In this document: positions 51,845-60,201 of the stretch, in pieces
How the letters are laid out: each line of letters begins with the position of its first letter
How positions within the stretch are numbered: position 1 is the first letter of the stretch
DNA from: G963665185 sp049723905
GTDB taxonomy: Bacteria; Desulfobacterota; Desulfovibrionia; Desulfovibrionales; Desulfovibrionaceae
Assembly: GCF_049723905.1 (NCBI RefSeq)
Contig: NZ_JBJKFD010000001.1
Coordinates: forward strand, 2,728,001 to 2,792,000
Direction: 5' to 3'
Length of the DNA: 64,000 nucleotides
Program-made: the position numbers and the translations under genes
Notes under the pieces: model-generated
The model's input: the letters and a program-made list of their open reading frames with translations, nothing else
What the model was told of the DNA's origin: nothing
Database searches by the model: none

Positions 51845-52154
51845 ACAGCCATCTCTTCAACACTCTCCAGGTGCAAATCCAGCGATTGAAATCCAGAAAA
51901 ATAACAGTGTCCGCGTAACGCATCCGAAGGCTCATGGTGCGGGCATAATTTCCATCGATAATCCAGCTGTCTTTTTTAAGTTCGCTCTTCAATATTTGCT
52001 TGAACTCTGCCTTTTCGCTTTGCACCCAGCCCGGCTTCCAAAACAGATAGTCCAAGTGAACGAGCGGCAGATTCAATGTACGTGACAGCTCCCTGGACAA
52101 CGTGGACTTTCCTGCACCACCGCAACCAATTATGAGTATGCGTTTCATCCCCAT
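51636..52154 (-). CDS. Adenylate-kinase-like P-loop NTPase (FlaR-type)
   Basis: A 172-residue protein. Walker A is IIGCGGAGKSTLSRELS at residues 8-24, followed by LPLVHLDYLFWKPGW and WIIDGNYARTMSLRMRYAD. These are typical of the family annotated as DNA topology modulation protein FlaR, a shikimate/adenylate-kinase-like group whose true substrate is unclear. The start is ATG at 52154 or 52148; AGGA lies upstream of the former. It is monocistronic, between the liv operon promoter and purT. It shares a strand with purT but a terminator hairpin lies between them. Confidence 0.8.
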   Translation of the reverse strand: MGMKRILIIGCGGAGKSTLSRELSRTLNLPLVHLDYLFWKPGWVQSEKAEFKQILKSELKKDSWIIDGNYARTMSLRMRYADTVIFLDFNRWICTWRVLKRWLFNKGGEQAVGCPHKVDFDFLRYILKYPQKSRTEVLQLMKSNKDGCQWITLKSSAEVEEWLRNGLPQEGS

Positions 52155-52230
52155 TTTTCTTTTCCTACTATCGTTTCATACAAACGTTGGTTGAGGCGAT
52201 AATGACCATGGAGTGACGGAGTTGCGACAA

Positions 52231-52266
52231 ACAAAGCCGAGTACGTATGAACGCACCCGGCTTTGT
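52231..52266 (-). terminator. Terminator downstream of purT
   Basis: Arms ACAAAGCCGAGT and ACCCGGCTTTGT pair with one mismatch; on the minus strand the hairpin is followed by TTGTC. It lies about 100 bases past the purT stop. Confidence 0.6.
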
Positions 52267-52363
52267 TACGTATAATGATAAGTCGAATTCAAGGAAAAAG
52301 AAACGAACGCAAATTCTCCGCTCTACAGACTCTCAGCAGTCATAAGAACGGCTCAACATGCCC

Positions 52364-53545
52364 TTAATACGTAACAGTCACAGCCGAAGAAACTCTTTTT
52401 GCTTTTTCCACGGCGCTCTCAACGTCGTCGGCCAGGGCCAAAGCAACGCCCAGGCGGCGGACTCCTGCGCACTCGCCTTTCCCAAAAATCAAAAGCTTTG
52501 TATCTGCCTCACGAAGCGCGACATCAACGCCTTCGAAGGCGGGTTTGTCCGATGTGCCATTGGATAAAATCACACTGGACGCGGCGGCTCCGTATTGACG
52601 AATGCCCGGAATGGGCAAGCCCAACACAGCCCGTACATGCAGGGCGAATTCACTCAAATCCTGCGAGATGACGGTCACGAGTCCGGTATCGTGCGGGCGG
52701 GGGGAAACTTCACTAAAGAGAACATCCCCATCCTTAACAAAAAGCTCCACCCCAAAAAGGCCTCGTCCACCCAAGGCGTCTGTGATCTTGCGCGCATATT
52801 CCTGAGCTTTGGCAAGGGTCGCCTCACTCATGGGTTGCGGCTGCCAGGATTCGCGGTAATCCCCATTTTCCTGGCGGTGGCCAATGGGCTCACAAAACGT
52901 TGTTCCATCCACGTGGCGTACGGTCAAAAGGGTAATCTCATAATCAAAAGGGACAAATTTTTCGATAATGATACGCCCCTTTCCAGTGCGACCGCCCGAC
53001 TGGGAATACTCCCAAGCCTTTTGGATGTCGGCCTCGCTCTTCACAGTGGACTGCCCTTTGCCGGAAGAACTCATGACAGGCTTGACCACGCATGGAATGC
53101 CTATTTCTGCCACTGCGGCCCGGTATTCTTCTTCCGTGTCCGCGAAGCGGTAAGGCGATGTGGTAAGGCCGACCGTCTCGGCAGCAAGACGCCGAATGCC
53201 TTCACGATCCATTGTCAGCTTGGTGGCATTGGCAGTGGGGACAACATTGAATCCCTCTTTTTCAAGCTCCACCAAGGTAGAGGTGGCAATGGCCTCAATC
53301 TCGGGCACAATATAATCTGGCTTTTCTTCTGTAATAACGCGGCGAAGCGCCTCACCATCCAACATGGACATGGTGTACGAGCGGTGCGCCACCTGCATGG
53401 CAGGGGTGTCTTCGTAGCGATCAACCACAATGACCTCAACGCCAAGACGCTGCGCTTCAATCACGACTTCCTTGCCAAGTTCGCCACCACCAAGAAGCAT
53501 CATTTTCTTTGCCGATGCAGTTTTGGCTGTTCCGAGTATTGTCAT
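52364..53545 (-). CDS. purT: Formate-dependent phosphoribosylglycinamide formyltransferase
   Basis: Third step of purine synthesis using formate and ATP instead of formyl-THF. A 393-residue ATP-grasp enzyme: KKMMLLGGGELGKEVVIEA at the N-terminus, VVDRYEDTPAMQVAHRSY, IVPEIEAIAT, and the ATP-grasp segments VVKPVMSSSGKGQS and LFSEVSPRPHDTGLVT. Length matches PurT. The ATG at 53545 follows AAAGGGA; upstream open frame lacks homology. Formate use suits a sulfate reducer that handles formate. Upstream 53546-53809 holds no gene besides the parD promoter. Confidence 0.95.
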   Translation of the reverse strand: MTILGTAKTASAKKMMLLGGGELGKEVVIEAQRLGVEVIVVDRYEDTPAMQVAHRSYTMSMLDGEALRRVITEEKPDYIVPEIEAIATSTLVELEKEGFNVVPTANATKLTMDREGIRRLAAETVGLTTSPYRFADTEEEYRAAVAEIGIPCVVKPVMSSSGKGQSTVKSEADIQKAWEYSQSGGRTGKGRIIIEKFVPFDYEITLLTVRHVDGTTFCEPIGHRQENGDYRESWQPQPMSEATLAKAQEYARKITDALGGRGLFGVELFVKDGDVLFSEVSPRPHDTGLVTVISQDLSEFALHVRAVLGLPIPGIRQYGAAASSVILSNGTSDKPAFEGVDVALREADTKLLIFGKGECAGVRRLGVALALADDVESAVEKAKRVSSAVTVTY

Positions 53546-53759
53546 ATTACATCCCTTTGAATTGTCTGAAATATTGCTTTGCACTGAGGGACCTCTATGC
53601 CCAATTTCCCTAAAAAATGGAAGGCTGGCTCTTTTCGGCGGCAGGGTGAATACGGTTCTGAGCGAACCTGGTGGAGAAAAAATTTCTACCGGCTGGAAGA
53701 GATTGGCATCACAAAATCTCACTTAGCCAGAAGGTGTCCTCAGCCTCAAACTACAAACT

Positions 53760-53788
53760 TTGACAATCTTTGTACCATGGCATATTTT
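53760..53788 (+). promoter_or_regulatory. Promoter of the parDE operon
   Basis: A perfect TTGACA (53760-53765) and TATTTT (53783-53788) with exactly 17 bases between them lie 22 bases before the antitoxin start. A CCATGGCATATTTTAT stretch across the -10 could be the autoregulatory operator. Confidence 0.55.
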
Positions 53789-53809
53789 ATTTCAAGCAGG
53801 AGGAGCACC

Positions 53810-54067
53810 ATGCATATTTCCCTCACCCCAGAGTTGGAAGCTCAGGTAAAAAGCAAGGTCGAAACTGGACATTACAATAATGCCAGTGAGGTTATACGAG
53901 ACGCATTACGATTCATGATTCAGCATGAAGACCTCATTCATCTCATGAAACTTGATGCCTTGCGTAAAGAATTGGCAGCTGGTGAAAAACAGGCCTTGAA
54001 CAACGAATTCACTGACTCCAGTATCTCGGACATCATCCAGGAATCCAAGTCTGAGATCAATGCGTAA
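53810..54067 (+). CDS. parD: ParD-family antitoxin
   Basis: An 85-residue type II antitoxin. The N-terminal ribbon-helix-helix reads ISLTPELEAQVKSKVETGHYNNASEVIRDALR, here cited as ISLTPELEAQVKSK and NNASEVIRDALRFM. The C-terminal tail that would wrap the toxin is acidic (FTDSSISDIIQESKSE). The ATG at 53810 has a strong AGGAGGAG upstream. It overlaps parE by 8 bases. As in the family, the antitoxin probably represses its own operon. Confidence 0.9.
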   Translation: MHISLTPELEAQVKSKVETGHYNNASEVIRDALRFMIQHEDLIHLMKLDALRKELAAGEKQALNNEFTDSSISDIIQESKSEINA

Positions 54068-54350
54068 AGTTCGTCTTACCCACGCAGCCAAAGGACATCT
54101 GAAAGCCATTTGGCGATACTCTTTTGAGACTTGGGGCGAAGGTAAAGCTGACGCATATCTCACTGAAATTGAGGCCAAGCTAAACTTGCTGGCTGACAAT
54201 CCCAACCTCGGCAGAAACAGACCAAGAATAAAAACAAATTACTACTCCATCAAGATCAACAGGCACATCGTTTTTTACCTATTCGACGACGAACATATTG
54301 ATGTCATTGGCGTTCTACATGAAAAGATGGATATTTCGACATGGCTATAA
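54060..54350 (+). CDS. parE: ParE-family toxin (RelE/ParE superfamily)
   Basis: A 96-residue toxin. RLTHAAKGHLKAIWRYSFETWG is split between helix 1 and the ParE-typical aromatic/Gly pair; LADNPNLGRNRPRIKTNYYSI and HIVFYLFDDEHIDVIGVLHEKMD are the conserved strands. ParE members poison gyrase; RelE-like members cut mRNA. The sequence favours ParE. It directly follows parD with overlapping frames. Confidence 0.9.
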   Translation: MRKVRLTHAAKGHLKAIWRYSFETWGEGKADAYLTEIEAKLNLLADNPNLGRNRPRIKTNYYSIKINRHIVFYLFDDEHIDVIGVLHEKMDISTWL

Positions 54351-54458
54351 CTTGCCAGCCTAATTGTCTGTGTAAATGTTCCCTACATCTTTGATTGTAA
54401 ACTTTGGTCATGGTTTCTCGGTTGCTGAAGTTCATGAATTGGCGGCAGGGAGATACCA

Positions 54459-54812
54459 ATGGCTATCAGCGAATTCGAACAACACCGATACGAAAAGCTT
54501 CTCCAAGACTTCTGCAAAGAACACGGACCACAGCCCCATATCCATGACAAATTGAAATGGGGATACGAGATTGATTCCAAGAAGCAGACAGTCGAGTTGT
54601 TTGAGATTCGTCCAAACTTCATGGAACCATCGCAAAAGGTTCATACTCCGATTGCCAAAGCGAGATATGTAAAATCTCAGAAGCAGTGGAACATCTACTG
54701 GATGAAGGGGAACGGAAAATGGGTTCTCTACGAACCTTGCCCTTCCCTTGGTTTCCTTGAGGATTTTCTGAAGGTGCTCAAAGAGGATGCGTATAACTGC
54801 TTTTTCGGGTGA
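54459..54812 (+). CDS. DUF3024-family protein
   Basis: A 117-residue protein: EQHRYEKLLQDFC near the start, VELFEIRPNF, then TPIAKARYVKSQKQWNIYWM and KWVLYEPCPSLGFLEDFLKV. These match DUF3024, small proteins of unknown function often seen in accessory regions. The ATG at 54459 has GGCAGGGAG upstream. It lies after the ParDE pair with a 108-base gap and before tRNA-Arg. Confidence 0.82.
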   Translation: MAISEFEQHRYEKLLQDFCKEHGPQPHIHDKLKWGYEIDSKKQTVELFEIRPNFMEPSQKVHTPIAKARYVKSQKQWNIYWMKGNGKWVLYEPCPSLGFLEDFLKVLKEDAYNCFFG

Positions 54813-54859
54813 TTCGATCCTCCTATCCCCACTCCACTTGCATATCCGGCCACTAGGTC

Positions 54860-54890
54860 AAAAAAAAAAGGCAGCCCCAAAGGACTGCCC
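54860..54890 (-). terminator. Terminator of tRNA-Arg
   Basis: On the minus strand GGCAGTCC pairs with GGGCTGCC and is followed by ten T. Confidence 0.85.
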
Positions 54891-54904
54891 TTATACATTC
54901 AAAA

Positions 54905-54981
54905 TGGTGACCCCGGCAGGATTCGAACCTGCGACACCCAGATTAGGAATCTGGTGCTCTATCCTACTGAGCTACGGGGCC
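54905..54981 (-). tRNA. tRNA-Arg (anticodon CCU)
   Basis: A 77-base cloverleaf with encoded CCA. Acceptor GGCCCCG with CGGGGTC; D arm GCTC-AGTAGGATA-GAGC; anticodon loop TTCCTAA on CCAGA/TCTGG giving CCU; T arm GCAGG-TTCGAAT-CCTGC. Reads a rare Arg codon (AGG). tRNA-Arg(CCU) is a frequent island integration site, but no attachment repeat was seen next to it here. Confidence 0.95.
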
Positions 54982-54997
54982 ACAAAGAGTCGGGTTC

Positions 54998-55026
54998 TCA
55001 TAAACGTGGAAAGAGCCGGGCGTCAA
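54998..55026 (-). promoter_or_regulatory. Candidate promoter of tRNA-Arg
   Basis: On the minus strand TTGACG (55021-55026) is followed 17 bases later by TTATGA (54998-55003), about 17 bases before the tRNA 5' end. Confidence 0.45.
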
Positions 55027-55161
55027 GCCCAATCTCCGGCACGCTCCAGCACTCTATATACTCGCAAGCGGCTTGGCAGGCAATGCACCCCACCGCTTTC
55101 TCTTCTCCTTGCCCTGTTCGCCCCCGTCTTCATAGCAAAGGTTTTTGAAAAAGGAGGGGGT

Positions 55162-55205
55162 GTGGGGGAGGGAAAAACTTTTGCAAAAGTTTTTCCCTCC
55201 CCCAC
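55162..55205. repeat. 44-bp perfect palindrome downstream of the ComM gene
   Basis: GTGGGGGAGGGAAAAACTTT at the left and its exact complement at the right meet at TTTTGCAAAA with no loop, a 22-bp-per-arm perfect palindrome. It can form a stable hairpin or cruciform and lies 37 bases past the ComM stop, so it may serve as its terminator. Confidence 0.85.
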
Positions 55206-55241
55206 ATGCCTTCTGCCTCTCTCCCCTTCTCCCTCTTCCCC

Positions 55242-56777
55242 CTACACCACGCCTTCGCGGTCCATGGTGCGGTAGTTGATGGCTTCGGCAAGATGGGGCG
55301 TGCCGATGTTCTTGGCATTTTCCAGGTCGGCAATGGTGCGGGCAATGCGCAGTATGCGGGTAAAGGCCCGGGCTGAAAGGCCCAGACGGTCCACGGCGGT
55401 TTCCAGAAAAGAATGCTCCTGCGCGCCGAGGGAACAATGGTCGTTGAGCATTTTGCCGGACAGCTCGGCATTGGTGCGGATGGGGGCTTTGGCGTAGCGG
55501 GCGGCCTGAATTTTCCGACAGGCCAATATGTTGCTGCGCATGCTGGCCGAGTCCACGCCGCTGCGTTCCAGCTTCAGGTCCTTGTAGGGCACGGCGGGCA
55601 CGTCCACATGCAGGTCTATGCGGTCCAGCAGCGGGCCGGAAAGCTTGGAGCGGTAGCGCTGCACAGCCAGGGGCGAACAGGTGCAGGAATGGCGCTCGTC
55701 CGTGAGATAGCCACAAGGACAGGGATTCATGGCCGCCACCAGCATGAAGGCCGCAGGAAAGGCCATGGACACGGCAGCGCGGGAAATGGTGACCCGCCCG
55801 GCTTCAAGGGGCTGGCGCAGGACTTCGAGCACCGGCTTTTTGAATTCCGGCAGCTCGTCCAGAAAGAGAACGCCACGATGGGCAAGGCTGACCTCGCCGG
55901 GCCGGGGATAGGCTCCGCCCCCGATGAGACCGGCATCGGAAATGGTGTGGTGCGGCGCGCGGAACGGACGGGTGACCATGAGGGCGTGGTCTCTGGGCAG
56001 CATCCCGGCCACGGAATAGATTTTCGTCACTTCCAGGGCTTCCTCGAACTCCAGGGGCGGCAGCACCGTTGGCAGGCGCGAGGCCAGCATGGTCTTGCCC
56101 GAACCGGGAGGCCCCACAAAAATAAGGTTGTGGTTTCCGGCGGCGGCTATTTCGATGGCTCGTTTGGCGTGCTCCTGGCCTTTGACCTCGGCAAAATCGA
56201 TGTGGAAATTTTCGCGCTCGGCCCACAGCCGGTCCACATTGCTGCTCACGGGCGGAACCATCACCTCGCCGGACAGAAAGGAAACGGTCTGGCCCAGGGT
56301 TTCCAGGCCATGTACGTTCAAACCTTCCACCACGGCGGCCTCGTCCGCATTTTCAAGGGGAACGATCAGCCCGCGCGCGCCTTCGTCCCTGGCGCGAATG
56401 GCAAGAGGAAGCACGCCGTGCACCGGCTTGAGCCGCCCGGAAAGGGAAAGCTCCCCGGCAAAGTAAAAGCCCTGCACAGCATCGGAGGTGAGTATTCCGG
56501 CGGCGGCAACCAGCCCCACGGCCAGGGGCAGGTCGTAGGCACTGCCGTCCTTGCGCACGTCGGCGGGGGCGAGGTTTACGGTAATGCGGGAAGGAGGCAG
56601 GCGAAAGTTGCTGTTGCGCAGGGCGGAAAAGACCCGCTCCTTGCTTTCGCGCACCGCACCCTCGGCCAGCCCCACCATGGTGAAGGCGGGCATGCCCTGG
56701 CGGGCGAGGTCGGTTTCCAGTTCCACGGTAAAGGCGTCTATGCCCAGCAATGCAGCGGATTTCACTCGGGAGAGCAT
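55242..56777 (-). CDS. comM: YifB/ComM-family Mg-chelatase-like AAA ATPase
   Basis: A 511-residue protein. An S5-like N-terminal domain (AALLGIDAFTVELETDLARQG) precedes the AAA+ domain with Walker A VGPPGSGKTMLASRLPTVLP, GDHAL-type linker PRDHALMVTRPFRAPHHT, Walker B LFLDELPEF and the Mg-chelatase C-terminal domain (FTRILRIARTIADLE). ComM is a branch-migration helicase in natural transformation. The ATG at 56777 follows AAGGA. Cys pairs in CPCGYLTDERHSCTC are conserved in the family and may bind metal. It is monocistronic. Confidence 0.93.
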   Translation of the reverse strand: MLSRVKSAALLGIDAFTVELETDLARQGMPAFTMVGLAEGAVRESKERVFSALRNSNFRLPPSRITVNLAPADVRKDGSAYDLPLAVGLVAAAGILTSDAVQGFYFAGELSLSGRLKPVHGVLPLAIRARDEGARGLIVPLENADEAAVVEGLNVHGLETLGQTVSFLSGEVMVPPVSSNVDRLWAERENFHIDFAEVKGQEHAKRAIEIAAAGNHNLIFVGPPGSGKTMLASRLPTVLPPLEFEEALEVTKIYSVAGMLPRDHALMVTRPFRAPHHTISDAGLIGGGAYPRPGEVSLAHRGVLFLDELPEFKKPVLEVLRQPLEAGRVTISRAAVSMAFPAAFMLVAAMNPCPCGYLTDERHSCTCSPLAVQRYRSKLSGPLLDRIDLHVDVPAVPYKDLKLERSGVDSASMRSNILACRKIQAARYAKAPIRTNAELSGKMLNDHCSLGAQEHSFLETAVDRLGLSARAFTRILRIARTIADLENAKNIGTPHLAEAINYRTMDREGVV

Positions 56778-56967
56778 GTGGTGTCCTTGTTCGATTCAGC
56801 AGCGCAATATGGAAATTTTTTACCGGTATCGCATGGGTGTTCCACACCGCGCCGTCGGGGTCAAGAACGAGAAAATATTTCACCCGGCCCGAAATGGTTT
56901 GCAATGCGTAGCGGCCCTGCTACTCTTTTCAACCATCATGTTTGCTAAATGAATTCCAGGAGGTTTC

Positions 56968-57052
56968 ATGCCCATACGTCTTATCGGAGGCTTTTTCGCC
57001 TCGCTGTTTGCTTTGCTGTCTGGTGATTTTCTGCTTGGGAGCCGCGCTTAGT
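56968..57052 (+). other. Frameshifted signal-peptide start of the M16 peptidase
   Basis: ATG at 56968 follows a strong AGGAGG and encodes MPIRLIGGFFASLFALLSG, an obvious signal-peptide start, but this frame stops at 57050. The peptidase body is in another frame. Shifting frame near 57015-57020 joins this start to LVIFCLGAALSMFATDSQA, a normal signal peptide with a cleavage site. Confidence 0.6.
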
Positions 57053-59719
57053 ATGTTTGCAACCGATTCCCAGGCCCAAAAACCCGAAACAGGCAAGACA
57101 TCCCGGTCCGAAACTTCCTGCGCAGCCAACGAAACTGCCGTGTCGCACGAAACAACGGCAGGCCCGCAGGTTACGGTCCTTGAAAACGGACTGACCGTGC
57201 TCACCCTGGAAGACGACCGTTTCCCCCTGGTATCCACCCGGCTGTACGTGCACGCCGGCTCGGCCTACGAAACGCCCAAGCAGGCCGGAATTTCTCACAT
57301 TCTGGAGCACATGGTCTTCAAGGGAACCGCCAACCGCGGTCCCGGCCAGGTGGCCCGCGACGTGGAAAGCGCGGGCGGCAGCCTGAACGCGGCCACCAGC
57401 TTCGACTACACCGTCTATTACGTGGACGTTCCGGCCGCTTCCTGGAAGCTGGCCCTGGACGTGACCCACGACATGATATTCAACGCCTTGCTCGACCCCA
57501 AGGAACTGGAAAGCGAGCTGGACGTCATAGTTTCCGAACTGCGGCGCGGCCAGGACGAACCGGGCAGCCGCATGTTCAAAATTTTGCAGTCCGAGGTCTG
57601 GCCGCATCTTTCCTACCGCTGGCCCATCATCGGCTTTGAAGACACCATCCGGGCCACAACCTCGGAAGACCTGCGCACCTACATCCAGCGCATGTACCAG
57701 CCGCAGTCCATGCTGCTGGTGGCCGTTGGCGACATCAAAAGCCAGGACGTGGTGGCCGAAGCGCGCCGCCTGTATGGCAACCTGAAAAACACCCGCGACA
57801 TCAATCCGCCCAGCCGCACGCCCCTGCCCGAACCGACCGCGCCCGTGGTGCATCTGGAAAGCGGCCAGTGGAACAAGGTCTACCTGGGCATGGCACTGCC
57901 CCTGCCCGGCCTGGACGACGCCGGAATTCCGGCCATGGAAGTGCTGGCGCAGATCATGGGCGGCGACAAAAGCTCCCGCCTGTACCGCGAATTCAAGTAC
58001 GAAAAGCGGCTGGTGGACGACATCTGGGCCACATCCTTTACCATGGAACGCGGCGGCATGTTCATGGTGCGCGCCACGCTGGATGCGGAAAACGTGGTGG
58101 AGTTCTGGTCCGAGCTGATGCAGCTTTTCAGCGGGCTGGAAGGGCTGGATTTTACCGACGATGAAATCCGCCGGGCCAAGCTGGGGCTGGAGGATTCGCT
58201 CTACCAGTCCAAGGAAACCCTGGCCGGGCTGGCTTCCAAGATAGGCTATTTTCAGTTTTTCGAGGGCGGACAGGATGCGGAGGAACGCTATCTGTACGGC
58301 CTGCGCAACACCGGGCCGGACCAGCTGCACGACATTGTAAGCAGTTATTTTCTGCCCGGGCGTCTGCGTGCCGCCGTGCTTGTGCCCGAAGGCACCGACC
58401 TGCGGGCCGATACCCTGGAAAACGCCGTGGCCGACCAATGGCCTGGAAAGTCCTCGGAAACCGCTGCCGCAGAAAAGACAACGACCGACGAAACCCGCGT
58501 GGTGGACGTGCCCGGCGGCAAAATCGTGTTCCGGCCCGACCCCACCCTGCCCTACACGGCCATGAGCATTGTCTGGCCGGGCGGCGACGGGTTGTTGCCC
58601 GCGGACAAGCAGGGGCTTGCCGAGCTGACCGCCGAACTGATGCACAAGGGAACCACCAACCGTTCCGCCACACAGCTTCAGGACTATCTGGCCGACTGCG
58701 CCTCGGACTTCAACGTATCCGCAGGCCGGGATACCTTTTCCCTGACCACCAAATTCCCCTGCCGCTTTGCCAACGAAATGCTGGACCTGATACGCGAGGT
58801 GCTGACCGACCCCGCCTTTTCCGAGCAGGAGGCCGACCGCGCCCGACAGGAGCAGATAGCGGCCATCAAACAGCGTGAAGACCGTCCCATGGGACTGGCC
58901 TTTCGCAAGATATTCCCCTTTCTGTACAAGGACACGGGCTATTCCTACCTGCACATGGGAGAGACCGAGGCCATTGCCGGATTCACGGCAGAGCAGGCCC
59001 GCACAACCTGGGACAGGCAGAAGAAGCAGCCGTTCGTGCTCAGCGTGTGCGGCACCTTTGACACGCCGCAGGTAAAGGCCGTGGCCCAAACCCTGGCCGA
59101 GCTGCAAATGGCCGACGGGCAAATGGCCGAGACCAAGCCCTACGCTTTTTCCTCGCCCCATTGGAATACGGAGCGGGAACTCGACCTGAACCTGCCCGGA
59201 CGCGAACAGGCCCACCTGCTGCGCATCTTCCCCGTCCCCGGTTCCGCCCATGCGGACAGCACCGGGCTGTCCCTGCTGCGCGACATCCTGGCCGGACAAA
59301 GCGGCCTGTTGTTCCGCGACCTGCGCGACAAGGAAGGGCTGGGCTACACCGTTACGGCCATTATGTGGCAGGCCCCGGAGACCGGCTTTTTCGCCTTTTA
59401 CATCGGCACCTCGCCGGACAAGGTGGACGCGGCTTTGCAGGGGTTTGACCGCACCCAGGAAAAACTTCGTACCGACCCGCTGCCCCAGGAAGAACTGGAC
59501 CGGGCCGTGAACCTGCTGCGCGGAGATTACTTCCGGGAACACCAGTCCCTTTCCAGCCGGGCCAGCGAAGCCGCGAGGCTGCTCGCAAAGAACCTGCCCA
59601 TGGACCATTACCGCGAACTGCCGGACCGGGCGGAAAAACTCACTCCCGAAGACCTGCGCAAACTGGCGGCCAGGTATCTGGACAATGCCAAGGCCTACCT
59701 CATCAAGGTTGAGCCGTAG
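57053..59719 (+). CDS. M16-family zinc metallopeptidase (pitrilysin/insulinase type)
   Basis: An 888-residue body made of two homologous halves. The inverted zinc motif is in ISHILEHMVFKGT (H-x2-E-H), with the third ligand Glu about 76 residues later in LDVIVSELRRGQDEPGSRMF. The second half (from about VVDVPGGKIVFRPD) keeps the fold, but its LTAELMHKGTTN lacks the zinc His, as usual. The open frame extends upstream to a TTG at 56942, but no good start lies there; the natural start is probably 56968 in another frame, joined by a frameshift. Expected location is the periplasm. GGEQ-type peptidases degrade peptides or mature exported proteins. Confidence 0.88.
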   Translation: MFATDSQAQKPETGKTSRSETSCAANETAVSHETTAGPQVTVLENGLTVLTLEDDRFPLVSTRLYVHAGSAYETPKQAGISHILEHMVFKGTANRGPGQVARDVESAGGSLNAATSFDYTVYYVDVPAASWKLALDVTHDMIFNALLDPKELESELDVIVSELRRGQDEPGSRMFKILQSEVWPHLSYRWPIIGFEDTIRATTSEDLRTYIQRMYQPQSMLLVAVGDIKSQDVVAEARRLYGNLKNTRDINPPSRTPLPEPTAPVVHLESGQWNKVYLGMALPLPGLDDAGIPAMEVLAQIMGGDKSSRLYREFKYEKRLVDDIWATSFTMERGGMFMVRATLDAENVVEFWSELMQLFSGLEGLDFTDDEIRRAKLGLEDSLYQSKETLAGLASKIGYFQFFEGGQDAEERYLYGLRNTGPDQLHDIVSSYFLPGRLRAAVLVPEGTDLRADTLENAVADQWPGKSSETAAAEKTTTDETRVVDVPGGKIVFRPDPTLPYTAMSIVWPGGDGLLPADKQGLAELTAELMHKGTTNRSATQLQDYLADCASDFNVSAGRDTFSLTTKFPCRFANEMLDLIREVLTDPAFSEQEADRARQEQIAAIKQREDRPMGLAFRKIFPFLYKDTGYSYLHMGETEAIAGFTAEQARTTWDRQKKQPFVLSVCGTFDTPQVKAVAQTLAELQMADGQMAETKPYAFSSPHWNTERELDLNLPGREQAHLLRIFPVPGSAHADSTGLSLLRDILAGQSGLLFRDLRDKEGLGYTVTAIMWQAPETGFFAFYIGTSPDKVDAALQGFDRTQEKLRTDPLPQEELDRAVNLLRGDYFREHQSLSSRASEAARLLAKNLPMDHYRELPDRAEKLTPEDLRKLAARYLDNAKAYLIKVEP

Positions 59720-59766
59720 GCGGAAAGAACGCGGCAAGCGCGAGATTCCCTACCAAAACAAGAACG

Positions 59767-59800
59767 TCCCCAGGGCATTGCAATGTCCTGGGGATTTTTT
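59767..59800 (+). terminator. Terminator after the M16 peptidase gene
   Basis: TCCCCAGGGCATTG and CAATGTCCTGGGGA form a nearly perfect 14-bp stem with one G-T pair, followed by TTTTTT. Confidence 0.85.
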
Positions 59801-59939
59801 CTTTACGCCCTCCCCGTGCCGGCCCATGGCCGAGAGACACGCCCTGCTTCATTTTCCCGACCATCTGGCGTAGGGTGCCGCATTCTTTGAGGATGAAAGC
59901 TTGTTGTGCAATGGAAATAGTTACAAAACCTCAATAAGG

Positions 59940-60062
59940 GAGGCTGCTCAAAAGGTACGAGAACTCAAAGTTATTACAACGCCACCCCCTCGCAGGCTGT
60001 TCAAAAAGGTGCGGGAGCGAGGCGTAAGGTAAATTGAGTCGCGACGTGTACTTGAAGTCCAA
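59940..60062. repeat. Two truncated palindromic-repeat copies (6 and 7)
   Basis: 59940-59975 keeps only the left arm (AGGCTGCTCAAAAGG). 59993-60062 keeps a left half (CAGGCTGTTCAAAAAGG, then GTGCGGGAGCGAGGCG, GAGTCGCGACGTGTACTT). It is cut off by the next full copy. The order looks like repeated insertion at the same place. Confidence 0.75.
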
Positions 60063-60067
60063 CCATG

Positions 60068-60194
60068 CAGGCTGCTCAAAAAGGTCTGGATGCGAGGCGC
60101 CAGGGAAATTCAGGCGCGACGTGTACTTTTAAGGTACACGAGAGACTTGAATTTTCCGCAGTAACGAAGCAGACGGTCCTTTTTCAGTAGCCTG
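60068..60194. repeat. Intergenic palindromic repeat, copy 8 (full length)
   Basis: Left arm CAGGCTGCTCAAAAAGG and right arm CCTTTTTCAGTAGCCTG pair with one or two mismatches. The inner stem has GTGTAC and GTACAC within matching AAATTCA and TGAATTT. GCAGTAACGAAGCAGACGG precedes the right arm. It ends 7 bases before the transporter start codon, so it overlaps that gene's leader. Confidence 0.85.
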
Positions 60195-60201
60195 GACACC
60201 C

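Noticed and set aside
56981..59737. 918-residue minus-strand ORF opposite the M16 peptidase
   Set aside because: A shadow frame of a GC-rich gene; Gly/His/Gln/Val-rich composition and no family motifs, while the + strand carries HxxEH and the full M16 pattern.
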